Shown here one piece after another: positions 18,507-26,352 of a stretch of 64,000 bases of DNA. The translations under genes were made by a program, and so were the position numbers. Below the pieces are notes generated by a model that was given only the letters and a program-made list of their open reading frames with translations, did no database searches and was not told where the DNA came from. Location of the stretch: positions 93,269-157,268 of the forward strand of contig NZ_QFWX01000002.1 of the NCBI RefSeq assembly GCF_003344045.1, given 5' to 3'. The DNA comes from Marinobacter vulgaris. Its GTDB lineage: Bacteria; Pseudomonadota; Gammaproteobacteria; Pseudomonadales; Oleiphilaceae. Each line of letters starts with the position of its first letter. Positions within the stretch are counted from its first letter, which is position 1.

Positions 18507-21392
18507 ATGTTGAGGAAGAAAACCAACGGGGTAGCGAAAGGCTCCCGTGCGGGATCTTTACTTTCATCCCTCGCTGCGAAAACCATGGACCGCCGGGGGT
18601 TTCTGACCGCCTCCGGGGTCACAGTGGGCGGCCTGGCGGCTTTGTCGATGACGCCTACACGCGTGAAAGCGGCGTCCCCGGCGACGGCGGATGGTGACGT
18701 AGTCATCAAGAAATCAGTCTGCACGCACTGCTCGGTGGGCTGCACAGTCGAGGCCGAAGTTCAGAATGGCGTATGGACGGGCCAGGAGCCCGGCTGGGAC
18801 AGCCCCTTCAATATGGGTGCCCACTGCGCCAAGGGCGCATCGGTGCGAGAGCACGGCCATGGTGAACGCCGCCTGAAATACCCCATGAAAATGGTCAACG
18901 GCGAGTGGCAGAAGATCCCCTGGGATCAGGCGATCAACGAGATCGGCGACAAGATGTTGCAGATCCGCGACGAAAGCGGCCCTGATTCGGTTTACTGGCT
19001 GGGCAGTGCAAAGTTCAACAACGAGCAGGCCTACCTGTTCCGCAAGTTTGCGGGTTACTGGGGCACCAATAACGTCGACCACCAGGCTCGGATCTGTCAC
19101 TCCACCACAGTTGCTGGCGTAGCCAACACCTGGGGCTACGGTGCGATGACCAACTCCTACAACGACATCCACAATTCCCAGGCGATTTTCCTGATCGGGG
19201 GCAACCCGGCGGAAGCGCACCCTGTGTCGCTGCTGCATATCCTGAAAGCCAAGGAACAGAACAACGCGCCGCTCATCGTTTGTGACCCGCGTTTCACACG
19301 CACCGCGGCCCATGCCGATGAATTTGTACGCTTCCGGCCGGGTTCAGACGTTGCCCTGGTCTGGGGCATTCTGTGGCACATCTTTGAAAACGGATGGGAA
19401 GACAAAGAGTTCATCCGCACCCGAGTGTGGGGCATGGACCAGATCCGTGACGAGGTGAAGCGCTGGAATCCTGAAGAAGTCGAACGCGTTACCGGCACGC
19501 CTGGTAAGCAGCTCGAGCGCGTCGCCCGTACTCTGGCCAACAATCGTCCTGGCACGGTCATCTGGTGCATGGGCGGAACTCAGCACACCAACGGTAACAA
19601 CAACACCCGTGCTTACTGCATACTGCAGCTGGCACTGGGTAACATGGGCGTCCCCGGCGGCGGCACCAACATCTTCCGTGGACACGACAACGTTCAGGGC
19701 GCCACTGACCTTGGCGTGCTGGCCGATACCCTGCCTGGTTACTATGGCCTGACTGCGGGCTCCTGGGCCCACTGGGCGCGGGTCTGGGAAGAGGATCTGG
19801 ACTGGCTGAAGGGTCGTTTTGCCACCTGGGACAAGGATGGCAAGTCCAAAGCGATGATGAACGAGAAGGGCATCACCGTGCCTCGCTGGATCGACGGTGT
19901 TCTGGAAGCCAAGGAAAACCTGGGCCAGCCAGACAACACCCGGGCCATGGTTCTGTGGGGCCACGCGCCCAACTCACAGACCCGCCAGCTGGAAATGAAG
20001 GAAGCCATGGAAAAGCTCGACCTGCTGGTTGTAGTGGATCCCTTCCCCACCGTTTCAGCAGTGCTGCACGATCGTAAAGACGGTGCCTACCTGTTGCCTG
20101 CAACAACCCAGTTCGAGACCTCAGGCTCAGTCACCGCTTCCAACCGATCGCTCCAGTGGCGTGAGAAGGTCATCGACCCTCTGTTTGACTCGAAGGTCGA
20201 TCATGAAATCATTAAGCTGTTTGCTGACAAGTTCGGTTTCACCGATCGCATGTTCCGCAATATTGCCATTGAAGGGGACGAACCGGTGATCGAGGACATC
20301 ACCCGTGAGTTCAACCGTGGCATGTGGACCATCGGCTATACCGGCCAATCGCCCGAGCGCCTCAAAAAGCACATGGCGAACCAGCACCACTTCGACAAGA
20401 CCACCCTGCGTGCGGTGGGCGGACCCTGCGATGGCGATATCTACGGACTGCCATGGCCATCCTGGGGCACAGCCGAGATGAACCATCCAGGCACACCGAA
20501 CCTGTACGATATGTCCATGCCGGTGTCCGAGGGCGGTTTGACCTTCCGCGCCCGTTTTGGTGTCGAGCGTGACGGTGAGAACCTGCTGGCCGAAGGCGTC
20601 TACTCGAAAAACTCCGAGATCAAGGACGGCTACCCCGAGTTCACCATGCAGATGCTGATGGATCTGGGCTGGGATGGAGACCTGACGGCCGAAGAGCGCG
20701 CCAGCATTGATGCAGTCGCCGGCGCCGAGACCAACTGGAAAACCGATCTGTCAGGCGGTATCCAGCGCGTTGCGATCAAGCACGAGTGCGCACCCTTTGG
20801 TAACGCCAAAGCGCGTACTGTGGTCTGGAACTTCCCGGATCCAGTGCCCATCCATCGTGAGCCGCTGTACACCAACCGCCGCGATCTGGTCGCCGATTAC
20901 CCAACCTATGAAGACAAGCACTTCTGGCGCGTGCCGACCCTGTACGAGTCAATCCAGAAGAAGGACTTCAGTCAGGAGTTCCCCCTCATTCTGACGTCCG
21001 GTCGCCTGGTTGAATATGAAGGTGGTGGTGACGAGACGCGCTCAAACCCCTGGCTGGCGGAGCTGCAGCAGGATATGTTCATCGAGATCAATCCGCGGGA
21101 CGCCAATGATCTGAACGTTCGTGATGGCAAGGATGTCTGGGTTTCCGGGCCTGAGGGCGCCCGCATAAAAGTGAAGGCGATGATCACCGAGCGCGTCGGC
21201 GCAGGCGTGGTCTTCATGCCCTTCCACTTTGGTGGGCACCTTGAGGGTAAGGACTTAAGGCACAAGTACCCCAAGGGCGCGGATCCATACGTTCTGGGCG
21301 AATCCACTAACACGGTTCAGACCTACGGGTACGACTCGGTCACACAGATGCAAGAGACCAAATGCACCCTGTGTTCGATCATGCCAGCATAA
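18507..21392 (+). CDS. fdhA: Formate dehydrogenase catalytic subunit FdhA (Cys type)
   Basis: A 961-aa bis-MGD enzyme oxidising formate to CO2, exported by Tat. An unusual 27-residue extension precedes the Tat motif MDRRGFLTASG. The 4Fe-4S ligands are C72, C75, C79 and C107. The catalytic segment is ARICHSTT with C197-H198, so cysteine replaces selenocysteine and no UGA recoding is needed. Further landmarks are the cofactor-binding GGNPAEAHP and the C-terminal LTSGRLVEYEGGGDETRS. AGAGAGG lies eight bases before the ATG. Linkage to tupABC favours tungsten. Its length and the FdhB/FdhC partners match the membrane-anchored respiratory type facing the periplasm. The C-terminus ends with a CTLCSIMPA tail. 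Confidence 0.96.
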   Translation: MLRKKTNGVAKGSRAGSLLSSLAAKTMDRRGFLTASGVTVGGLAALSMTPTRVKAASPATADGDVVIKKSVCTHCSVGCTVEAEVQNGVWTGQEPGWDSPFNMGAHCAKGASVREHGHGERRLKYPMKMVNGEWQKIPWDQAINEIGDKMLQIRDESGPDSVYWLGSAKFNNEQAYLFRKFAGYWGTNNVDHQARICHSTTVAGVANTWGYGAMTNSYNDIHNSQAIFLIGGNPAEAHPVSLLHILKAKEQNNAPLIVCDPRFTRTAAHADEFVRFRPGSDVALVWGILWHIFENGWEDKEFIRTRVWGMDQIRDEVKRWNPEEVERVTGTPGKQLERVARTLANNRPGTVIWCMGGTQHTNGNNNTRAYCILQLALGNMGVPGGGTNIFRGHDNVQGATDLGVLADTLPGYYGLTAGSWAHWARVWEEDLDWLKGRFATWDKDGKSKAMMNEKGITVPRWIDGVLEAKENLGQPDNTRAMVLWGHAPNSQTRQLEMKEAMEKLDLLVVVDPFPTVSAVLHDRKDGAYLLPATTQFETSGSVTASNRSLQWREKVIDPLFDSKVDHEIIKLFADKFGFTDRMFRNIAIEGDEPVIEDITREFNRGMWTIGYTGQSPERLKKHMANQHHFDKTTLRAVGGPCDGDIYGLPWPSWGTAEMNHPGTPNLYDMSMPVSEGGLTFRARFGVERDGENLLAEGVYSKNSEIKDGYPEFTMQMLMDLGWDGDLTAEERASIDAVAGAETNWKTDLSGGIQRVAIKHECAPFGNAKARTVVWNFPDPVPIHREPLYTNRRDLVADYPTYEDKHFWRVPTLYESIQKKDFSQEFPLILTSGRLVEYEGGGDETRSNPWLAELQQDMFIEINPRDANDLNVRDGKDVWVSGPEGARIKVKAMITERVGAGVVFMPFHFGGHLEGKDLRHKYPKGADPYVLGESTNTVQTYGYDSVTQMQETKCTLCSIMPA

Positions 21393-21407
21393 CAAGAGGT
21401 GTATAAC

Positions 21408-22016
21408 ATGGCACTTGAAGGACAAGCACGCGCAAAGTTTCTTTGCGATGCCGAACGCTGCATCGAATGCAATGCCTGCGTAACGGCCTGTAAAAATGAG
21501 CATGAGGTCCCCTGGGGCATCAACCGTCGCCGTGTCGTCACCATCGAGGATGGTAAACCCGGCGAGCGTTCGATCTCGGTAGCCTGCATGCACTGTTCAG
21601 ACGCGCCCTGTATGGCCGTCTGCCCAACAGACTGCTTCTACCAGACCGAAGACGGCATCGTATTGCACTCCAAGGATCTGTGTATTGGTTGTGGTTATTG
21701 TTTCTACGCTTGCCCCTTTGGCGCGCCCCAGTTTCCCCAGGCGGGCAACTTTGGCAGCCGTGGCAAGATGGACAAATGCACGTTCTGTGCAGGCGGCCCG
21801 GAAGAGGACAATTCCACAGCAGAGTTCAACAAGTACGGTCGCAACCGTATTGCAGAGGGCAAACTGCCGATCTGTGCGGAAATGTGCTCGACCAAAGCCC
21901 TGTTGGCCGGTGACGGCGACGAGGTAGCGGACATCTATCGCCAGCGTATCGTGAACCGCGGTTTCGGTTCCGGCGCCTGGGGATGGGGCACAGCCTACGA
22001 GAAGAAAGCCGGCTAA
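21408..22016 (+). CDS. fdhB: Formate dehydrogenase iron-sulfur subunit FdhB
   Basis: A 202-aa electron-transfer subunit of the FDH3 beta type with four 4Fe-4S clusters: CIECNACVTAC, CMHCSDAPCMAVCP, CIGCGYCFYACP and CTFC with the later CAEMC. It carries electrons from FdhA to the cytochrome subunit. It has no Tat signal of its own, so it is presumably exported as a complex with FdhA. Start at ATG 21408, with AGAGG eight bases upstream; an in-frame GTG at 21399 lies too close to that site. A strong hairpin follows the stop codon. Confidence 0.96.
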   Translation: MALEGQARAKFLCDAERCIECNACVTACKNEHEVPWGINRRRVVTIEDGKPGERSISVACMHCSDAPCMAVCPTDCFYQTEDGIVLHSKDLCIGCGYCFYACPFGAPQFPQAGNFGSRGKMDKCTFCAGGPEEDNSTAEFNKYGRNRIAEGKLPICAEMCSTKALLAGDGDEVADIYRQRIVNRGFGSGAWGWGTAYEKKAG

Positions 22017-22030
22017 GTCAGTCTGGTTGC

Positions 22031-22052
22031 TCCGGGGCCTTCAGGCCCCGGA
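22031..22052 (+). terminator. GC-rich hairpin between fdhB and fdhC
   Basis: A perfect 9-bp stem (TCCGGGGCC / GGCCCCGGA) with a TTCA loop starts 15 bases after the fdhB stop. No T-run follows, so it is more likely an mRNA-stabilising or expression-tuning element than a full terminator. A small CTTC-TTT-GAAG hairpin and flanking GTTGC/GCAAC complement extend the structure. Confidence 0.6.
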
Positions 22053-22100
22053 CTTCTTTGAAGCAACAAGTTCTTTTGTTGATTCCGCTGGAGTACTCTG

Positions 22101-23273
22101 ATGAATCTAAAATTATTCAGTGTCGCCTCGTTCCTGATGGTGGCACTGGTTTTCAATCCCGCGTGGGCGCAAGAAGCCCCCGAGGTTGATCGTTCGGCTA
22201 CCGGGGGCGCTCAGACCCTGGAAGACATCATGGCCCGTCAGAAGCAGTTGGAAGTTGACGAGTCTTTCCGGTCAGAAAATCTGGGTGATCCCGCCAGTGC
22301 TCCGCCGATCAGGGATGAACTGGGCACTCTCGGGGGACGTTCGGATGCCGACGTCTGGCGTGGCATTCGCTACAACGAGCTTGACCCGGAAACACAGGTA
22401 CGGGGGCCTGCAGTCGACGTTCTGATCCAGGATGAGGGCATGCCCTGGCTAGAATTTCGGGAAGGGCCCCTCATCAATTATGGCGGCGGGGCCATTATAG
22501 GCTTTTTGGTACTACTGGTAATTTTTTACTTCGTCCGCGGCAAAATCAGGATTGAAGGCGGGCCTTCTGGCAAGAAGATTGAACGCTTCAAAGCAATCGA
22601 GCGGTTTGGTCACTGGCTTTTAGCCGGTTCGTTTATCGCACTGGCCCTGACAGGCCTGCTCACCCTCATGGGGCGGAGCTTCCTGATCCCTGTTATCGGC
22701 CACGAAGCCTTTTCGACTCTGGCGATTGGCTCCAAGTGGATTCATAACAACATTGCCTGGTCATTCATGCTGGGTCTGGTGCTTACGTTCTGCATGTGGG
22801 TGGTACATAACATCCCCAACAAGCTGGACTGGCAGTGGCTCAAGGCGGGTGGGGGTATTTTCTCCGACTCCCATCCCTCGGCAAAGAAGTTCAACGCCGG
22901 CCAGAAAATTATTTTCTGGACTGTGATGATACTGGGCGTTTCAGTGTCTCTTTCGGGCCTGTCGCTGTTATTCCCATTCCAGCTGCCCATGTTCGCTGAC
23001 ACCTTTGGCTTTATAAACAGCATTCTGGGAACAGACTTCCCGACAGCCCTCGCGCCCCACGAAGAGATGCAGTACGCCAATACCTGGCACTCGATTGTGG
23101 CGTTTCTGATGATGCTGGCCATCATCGCACATATCTATATCGGCTCGGTCGGTATGGAAGGTGCATTTGATGCCATGGGTAACGGTCAGGTTGATCTGGA
23201 ATGGGCCCGCCAACACCACGACCTGTGGGTAGAAGAGGTTCAGGCCAGACAAGGCAAAGGAGAATCATCATGA
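22101..23273 (+). CDS. fdhC: Formate dehydrogenase cytochrome b subunit FdhC (gamma)
   Basis: A 390-aa membrane subunit that passes electrons to the quinone pool. Residues 1-23 are a signal peptide ending AWA. About 100 residues of periplasmic extension follow, then a helix near 128-145 and the di-heme cytochrome b core (about 160-365) with His residues in ERFGHWLLAG, WIHNNIAW, VVHNIPN and WHSIVAF / IAHIYIGS. GGAG precedes the ATG at 22101. The core matches FdnI/FdoI-type gamma subunits; the long N-terminal extension is typical of the longer variants. The stop overlaps the ATG of the 41-aa microprotein. Confidence 0.94.
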   Translation: MNLKLFSVASFLMVALVFNPAWAQEAPEVDRSATGGAQTLEDIMARQKQLEVDESFRSENLGDPASAPPIRDELGTLGGRSDADVWRGIRYNELDPETQVRGPAVDVLIQDEGMPWLEFREGPLINYGGGAIIGFLVLLVIFYFVRGKIRIEGGPSGKKIERFKAIERFGHWLLAGSFIALALTGLLTLMGRSFLIPVIGHEAFSTLAIGSKWIHNNIAWSFMLGLVLTFCMWVVHNIPNKLDWQWLKAGGGIFSDSHPSAKKFNAGQKIIFWTVMILGVSVSLSGLSLLFPFQLPMFADTFGFINSILGTDFPTALAPHEEMQYANTWHSIVAFLMMLAIIAHIYIGSVGMEGAFDAMGNGQVDLEWARQHHDLWVEEVQARQGKGESS

Positions 23274-23395
23274 AAGTCATGATTGCGGGATTTGTTGCCG
23301 CCCTGGTGATTGCCTTTCTCGCACCGGTCATTCTGGATCAGTTCGGATGGTCTACCGCCGAGCAATACAGTAGCGAGAGCGTGCGGCTTGACTGA
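23270..23395 (+). CDS. 41-aa single-helix membrane microprotein
   Basis: A 41-residue frame whose ATG overlaps the fdhC stop (ATGA) and has AAAGGAGA upstream, as strong a translation signal as any in the operon. Residues about 4-23 form one membrane helix (MIAGFVAALVIAFLAPVILD), followed by a short polar tail WSTAEQYSSESVRLD. It could be a small accessory subunit of the FDH membrane arm, like the microproteins attached to other respiratory complexes. No named family is recognised. Confidence 0.75.
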   Translation: MKVMIAGFVAALVIAFLAPVILDQFGWSTAEQYSSESVRLD

Positions 23396-23405
23396 TCAAA
23401 CCGAT

Positions 23406-23639
23406 ATGTCTCAAGGGGTACACCAGATCGATGCCGTTGGCCTGGTGTGCCCCCTGCCGATTTTACGTTTGAAAAAACGCATTCAGAATTTGCCCAGTGG
23501 GACACAGGTCGAATTTCTGGCCGACGATCCCAGCGGCCGCCGGGATTTACAGGTACTGTGTGAACTGACCGGTCATAGCATTGAATGGGTCCGCGAAGAG
23601 GAGGATGGCGTCCTCCGATATCGTATCTGTCTGGCATAG
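23406..23639 (+). CDS. TusA/SirA-like sulfur carrier protein
   Basis: A 77-aa protein of the TusA fold. The N-terminal signature is VGLVCPLPILRLKKRI, with the conserved Cys-Pro-x-Pro; that cysteine is the persulfide carrier in the family. The fold continues with SGTQVEFLADDPSGRRDLQVLCELTGHSI. The ATG at 23406 is used; a TTG at 23388 could add six residues. It lies 10 bp after the 41-aa microprotein and ends the FDH operon. In an FDH context it probably supplies sulfur for the FdhD-dependent cofactor step. Confidence 0.88.
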   Translation: MSQGVHQIDAVGLVCPLPILRLKKRIQNLPSGTQVEFLADDPSGRRDLQVLCELTGHSIEWVREEEDGVLRYRICLA

Positions 23640-23689
23640 ATAGCTGGACGGACATGAACGACACGGCTTCCGACTGGAACGAGGAGTTT

Positions 23690-23908
23690 ATGAAAGGAAA
23701 GGTTTTACATTTCGATCCGGATACCAAAGCGGGTTTGATAAAAGATCATCGAGGCGCAGAATTTCCCTTTTCCGACGACCAAGTGATCAGCAGCGAGGAC
23801 GTCCAGACAGGCGACGAGGTTAATTTCCGCCCCAAGGGCTCCAAAAAAGGACCTTTTGCCTCTCAAATCGTGCCGCTAACGAGCGGGCATAAGTCAGCAA
23901 CGGGGTGA
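23690..23908 (+). CDS. Cold-shock-domain-like small protein
   Basis: A 72-aa protein resembling a single cold-shock domain: KGKVLHFDPDTKAGLIKDHRG is a variant of the KGTVKWFN...GFG strand, followed by EFPFSDDQV and a GDEVNFRPKGSKKGPFA strand. Typical RNP1/RNP2 aromatic residues are only partly kept (no GFGFI), so nucleic-acid binding may be altered. ATG 23690 has GAGGAG at good distance; an upstream ATG at 23654 is possible. It stands just after the FDH operon on the same strand, and could be read through from it. Confidence 0.75.
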   Translation: MKGKVLHFDPDTKAGLIKDHRGAEFPFSDDQVISSEDVQTGDEVNFRPKGSKKGPFASQIVPLTSGHKSATG

Positions 23909-23956
23909 TACGACCATTCTTCTTTGCAGTGGCTACCCCACTGGTAATCGACGTTC

Positions 23957-23977
23957 AGTGACCCGTGAAGGGTCACT
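23957..23977. terminator. Possible bidirectional hairpin between convergent genes
   Basis: Stem AGTGACCC / GGGTCACT with a five-base loop between the cold-shock-like gene (plus) and the cytochrome b561 gene (minus). A clear T-run is missing on both sides, so efficiency is uncertain. Confidence 0.45.
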
Positions 23978-24000
23978 TGAATTGACCACCGACTTGCTGT

Positions 24001-24540
24001 TCAAACCATCCGCTGGAAGATACCGTCCTTGCGAAGCAAGTGGCGTAAAGCCGCCGCGATATGGCCGGCGATCAGTACACTCAGGGTTATGGCAAGCCAC
24101 CCATGTATATAGAACAGGCGCGCAGCCAGTTCTTCGTCCTCTGGCACAAAAGGCATGGCCGGCAGATGGTAGTCGCCCAGTATGACCAGCGCCGGATACG
24201 CTGTCACACCTGCCCAGCCGAACAAGGGTGTTACCACCAGCAGTATATAGATCAGGTGATGCATGCTCTTGGCGGCAACCTGTAAGGTGCGTGGCATTTC
24301 ATCCGGATAGGGTGGGCCCTTTAAGCGGATTTTTATCACGACCCGCAAAATCATCAGTAACAGCACGCTGAAACCGATCGCTTTGTGCAGACTGTACAAT
24401 GTATTCGTCAGCGCCCCCCAGATATCTGCTTCCGCCCGTGAAGCCATCCAGAGCCCTATGGGTATCAAGGTCAGAACCATTAGCGCCATGACCCAGTGCA
24501 GTACCCGCCAGCCTGCGGGGTATTTCTGAATCTGCGGCAT
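24001..24540 (-). CDS. Cytochrome b561-family membrane protein
   Basis: A 179-aa four-helix membrane cytochrome. Conserved His residues lie in WRVLHWVMALMV, SLHKAIGFSVLL, SMHHLIYILL and YIHGWLAI, the pattern for two b hemes in prokaryotic b561 (CybB-like) proteins. The ATG at 24540 follows GGAGGG; an in-frame GTG five codons earlier lies inside the ribosome site. Likely substrates are quinol and a periplasmic or superoxide-type acceptor, not determinable here. It converges on the FDH block and is probably transcribed separately. Confidence 0.9.
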   Translation of the reverse strand: MPQIQKYPAGWRVLHWVMALMVLTLIPIGLWMASRAEADIWGALTNTLYSLHKAIGFSVLLLMILRVVIKIRLKGPPYPDEMPRTLQVAAKSMHHLIYILLVVTPLFGWAGVTAYPALVILGDYHLPAMPFVPEDEELAARLFYIHGWLAITLSVLIAGHIAAALRHLLRKDGIFQRMV

Positions 24541-24725
24541 ACGCTCACCCTCCACTGTGATCGTTCCGGTACTGAATCCATCATCGAATTTATTCGGGCA
24601 CTCTGCAAGAGCGGTGTTGAGGTAAGCCTTGTTCCCCTCAGGCCGCTTTATTGGCCGGCGGGCGAGGATACAGACGGGTTTTCCGCTATACTTCCGGCAG
24701 TCCTCCCACGCAACAGGAATGATTT

Positions 24726-25184
24726 ATGAGCCTGGCCACCGCCCTGCACCTACTCGCTGCCGTTATCTGGGTCGGCGGCATGTTCTTCGCCTATATGGCC
24801 ATGCGCCCGGCCGTCGCCACGGTGGTGGACCCATCCCAGCGCGGCGCACTCTGGTGTCATACCCTGTCGCTGTTTTTCCGATGGGTCTGGGTAGCCGTGA
24901 TCGTGCTGCTGGCAACCGGTTACTGGATGATATTCAGCCACTTTGGCGGCATGGCCGGCGCCGGCTGGCACGTTCATGCCATGCAGAGCCTGGGCCTGTT
25001 GATGATGCTGCTGTTCCTGCACGTCTATTTTGTCCCCTTCCGCCGCCTCAAACAGGCCGTGGCGCAGGGAGATCAGCAGCAGGGCCAACGCTGCGTGGGC
25101 CAGATCCGCCGGCTGGTGGGCGTCAACCTGATCCTGGGCCTGATCGTAGTTGTGATTGGTTCTGCCGGGCAGTGGCTCAGGTAA
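24726..25184 (+). CDS. CopD-like integral membrane protein
   Basis: A 152-aa protein with four membrane helices. The N-terminal segment SLATALHLLAAVIWVGGMFFAYMAMRPA is typical of the CopD/YdjM-like membrane family, with conserved His and Trp, and a second His cluster at HVHAMQSLGLLMMLLFLHVYF. Such proteins have been linked to copper resistance or heme/quinone handling, but no copper site is obvious. GGAATG lies upstream of the ATG. Its 3' end overlaps the convergent FkbM gene by 8 bp. Confidence 0.8.
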   Translation: MSLATALHLLAAVIWVGGMFFAYMAMRPAVATVVDPSQRGALWCHTLSLFFRWVWVAVIVLLATGYWMIFSHFGGMAGAGWHVHAMQSLGLLMMLLFLHVYFVPFRRLKQAVAQGDQQQGQRCVGQIRRLVGVNLILGLIVVVIGSAGQWLR

Positions 25185-25941
25185 CCAGCCGGGCGTAGAT
25201 ATCTCCGGATGCAATCCCGTCAGCTCCGGCATCAAGCCATTGCCGGAGTGCTTCCGGATCCTGCCATGAAGGCCTGATGAAACGGCGCTGCTCGCCGGCA
25301 ATGACATTGAACTGGTACCGGCCCAGGCGTTCCAGCTCCTGCAGACACTGCAATGCCTGCTCCAGGGTGCCGTTAACGAATTCGAAGGACAGTGCCGGCA
25401 GAGGCTGGCTCAGCCCCGCGAGCACTTCCACCTCAAAGCCTTCAACGTCGATCTTGCAGAAGCTGGGCCGGCCATACTGCTCTATCAGCTCATCCAGGGT
25501 GGTGACCGTCACGGTAATCGAATCTTCCCAGCGGACATGGCGGAAACCGGCGGTCGTTGAACGCAGCTGCTCGCGCCAGCGGCTGTCCAGTGAGGCTACT
25601 GTGGGATTGCGCAAGCTCAGCGCCAGCTCGGCCTCGCCGGGAGCCCGACCTACCGCCAGAGGCAGGCATACTATACAGGGCTGCCGCCGCGTCAGCCGGC
25701 GCAGCCAGCGCAGAAGCTGTGGCTGCGGCTCCAGCGCCACCACCTGCGCCCCCAGCGCGGCAAATGCGGAGCTACGGTCTCCCAGGTGGGCGCCAATGTC
25801 GAACACCAGATCCCCGGGGCGGATAAATTCACCGTAGAGCCGGCGCAAAGCCCTCTGGCGCCCGGGACGTCGATATATGACCAAGGACTGCAGCAACCCC
25901 AGACTGCGGTTCAAATGATCGATAATGGCTGCTACCCGCAC
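25177..25941 (-). CDS. FkbM-family methyltransferase
   Basis: A 254-aa SAM-dependent methyltransferase. Motif I is DLVFDIGAHLGDRSSAFAALGAQVVALEPQPQ in pieces around residues 45-75, followed by SFCKIDVEGFEVEVLAGL near 175-195, the FkbM hallmark. The ATG at 25950 directly abuts the AAGGAG ribosome site, so the GTG three codons later (25941), nine bases from it, is preferred. Family members methylate sugars or secondary metabolites; no biosynthetic partner lies nearby, so the substrate is unknown. Confidence 0.88.
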   Translation of the reverse strand: MRVAAIIDHLNRSLGLLQSLVIYRRPGRQRALRRLYGEFIRPGDLVFDIGAHLGDRSSAFAALGAQVVALEPQPQLLRWLRRLTRRQPCIVCLPLAVGRAPGEAELALSLRNPTVASLDSRWREQLRSTTAGFRHVRWEDSITVTVTTLDELIEQYGRPSFCKIDVEGFEVEVLAGLSQPLPALSFEFVNGTLEQALQCLQELERLGRYQFNVIAGEQRRFIRPSWQDPEALRQWLDAGADGIASGDIYARLVT

Positions 25942-26046
25942 GGTGGTCATCTCCTTTTGCGCTCGTCACCTATTGACGAACGCCAGAAACTGAGTAGCCT
26001 GAAAGGCTAACCTGAACCAACACACCCAACCAAAGAGATTGCCTAT

Positions 26047-26304
26047 ATGTCATTGGAAAAGCACGATCTGATTCACGAAATGCCCGAATCCAAGGAAGCC
26101 ATCCATCATCTGAAGACCACCAACAATCATTTCGCAAAAATGTTTGAAGAGTACCATGAGGTGGATCATGCCGTTCACCACTTCGAGGGAGGCGCAGAAA
26201 ATACCTCCGACGAACACCTCGAGGATCTCAAGAAACAGCGGCTCAATCTCAAGGATCGGTTATCCAGCATGATTCGCGAGTACGAATCCTCAACCGAGAA
26301 ATAA
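26047..26304 (+). CDS. YdcH/DUF465 family small helical protein
   Basis: An 85-aa charged protein of the DUF465 family: EKHDLIHEMPESKEAIHHLK, NNHFAKMFEEYHEVDHAVHHFE, then EDLKKQRLNLKDRLSSMI. It is predicted to be an antiparallel helical hairpin. The family is widespread in proteobacteria and its function is not established. AGAGA precedes the ATG. It is monocistronic. Confidence 0.9.
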   Translation: MSLEKHDLIHEMPESKEAIHHLKTTNNHFAKMFEEYHEVDHAVHHFEGGAENTSDEHLEDLKKQRLNLKDRLSSMIREYESSTEK

Positions 26305-26352
26305 AGGCAATCAGGGCACGGACTCCCTGGGAAGTGACAGACGGCACGGGAT

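Noticed and set aside
19060..19110. Possible selenocysteine codon in FdhA
   Set aside because: The catalytic position is a normal cysteine codon (ARICHSTT); there is no in-frame TGA.
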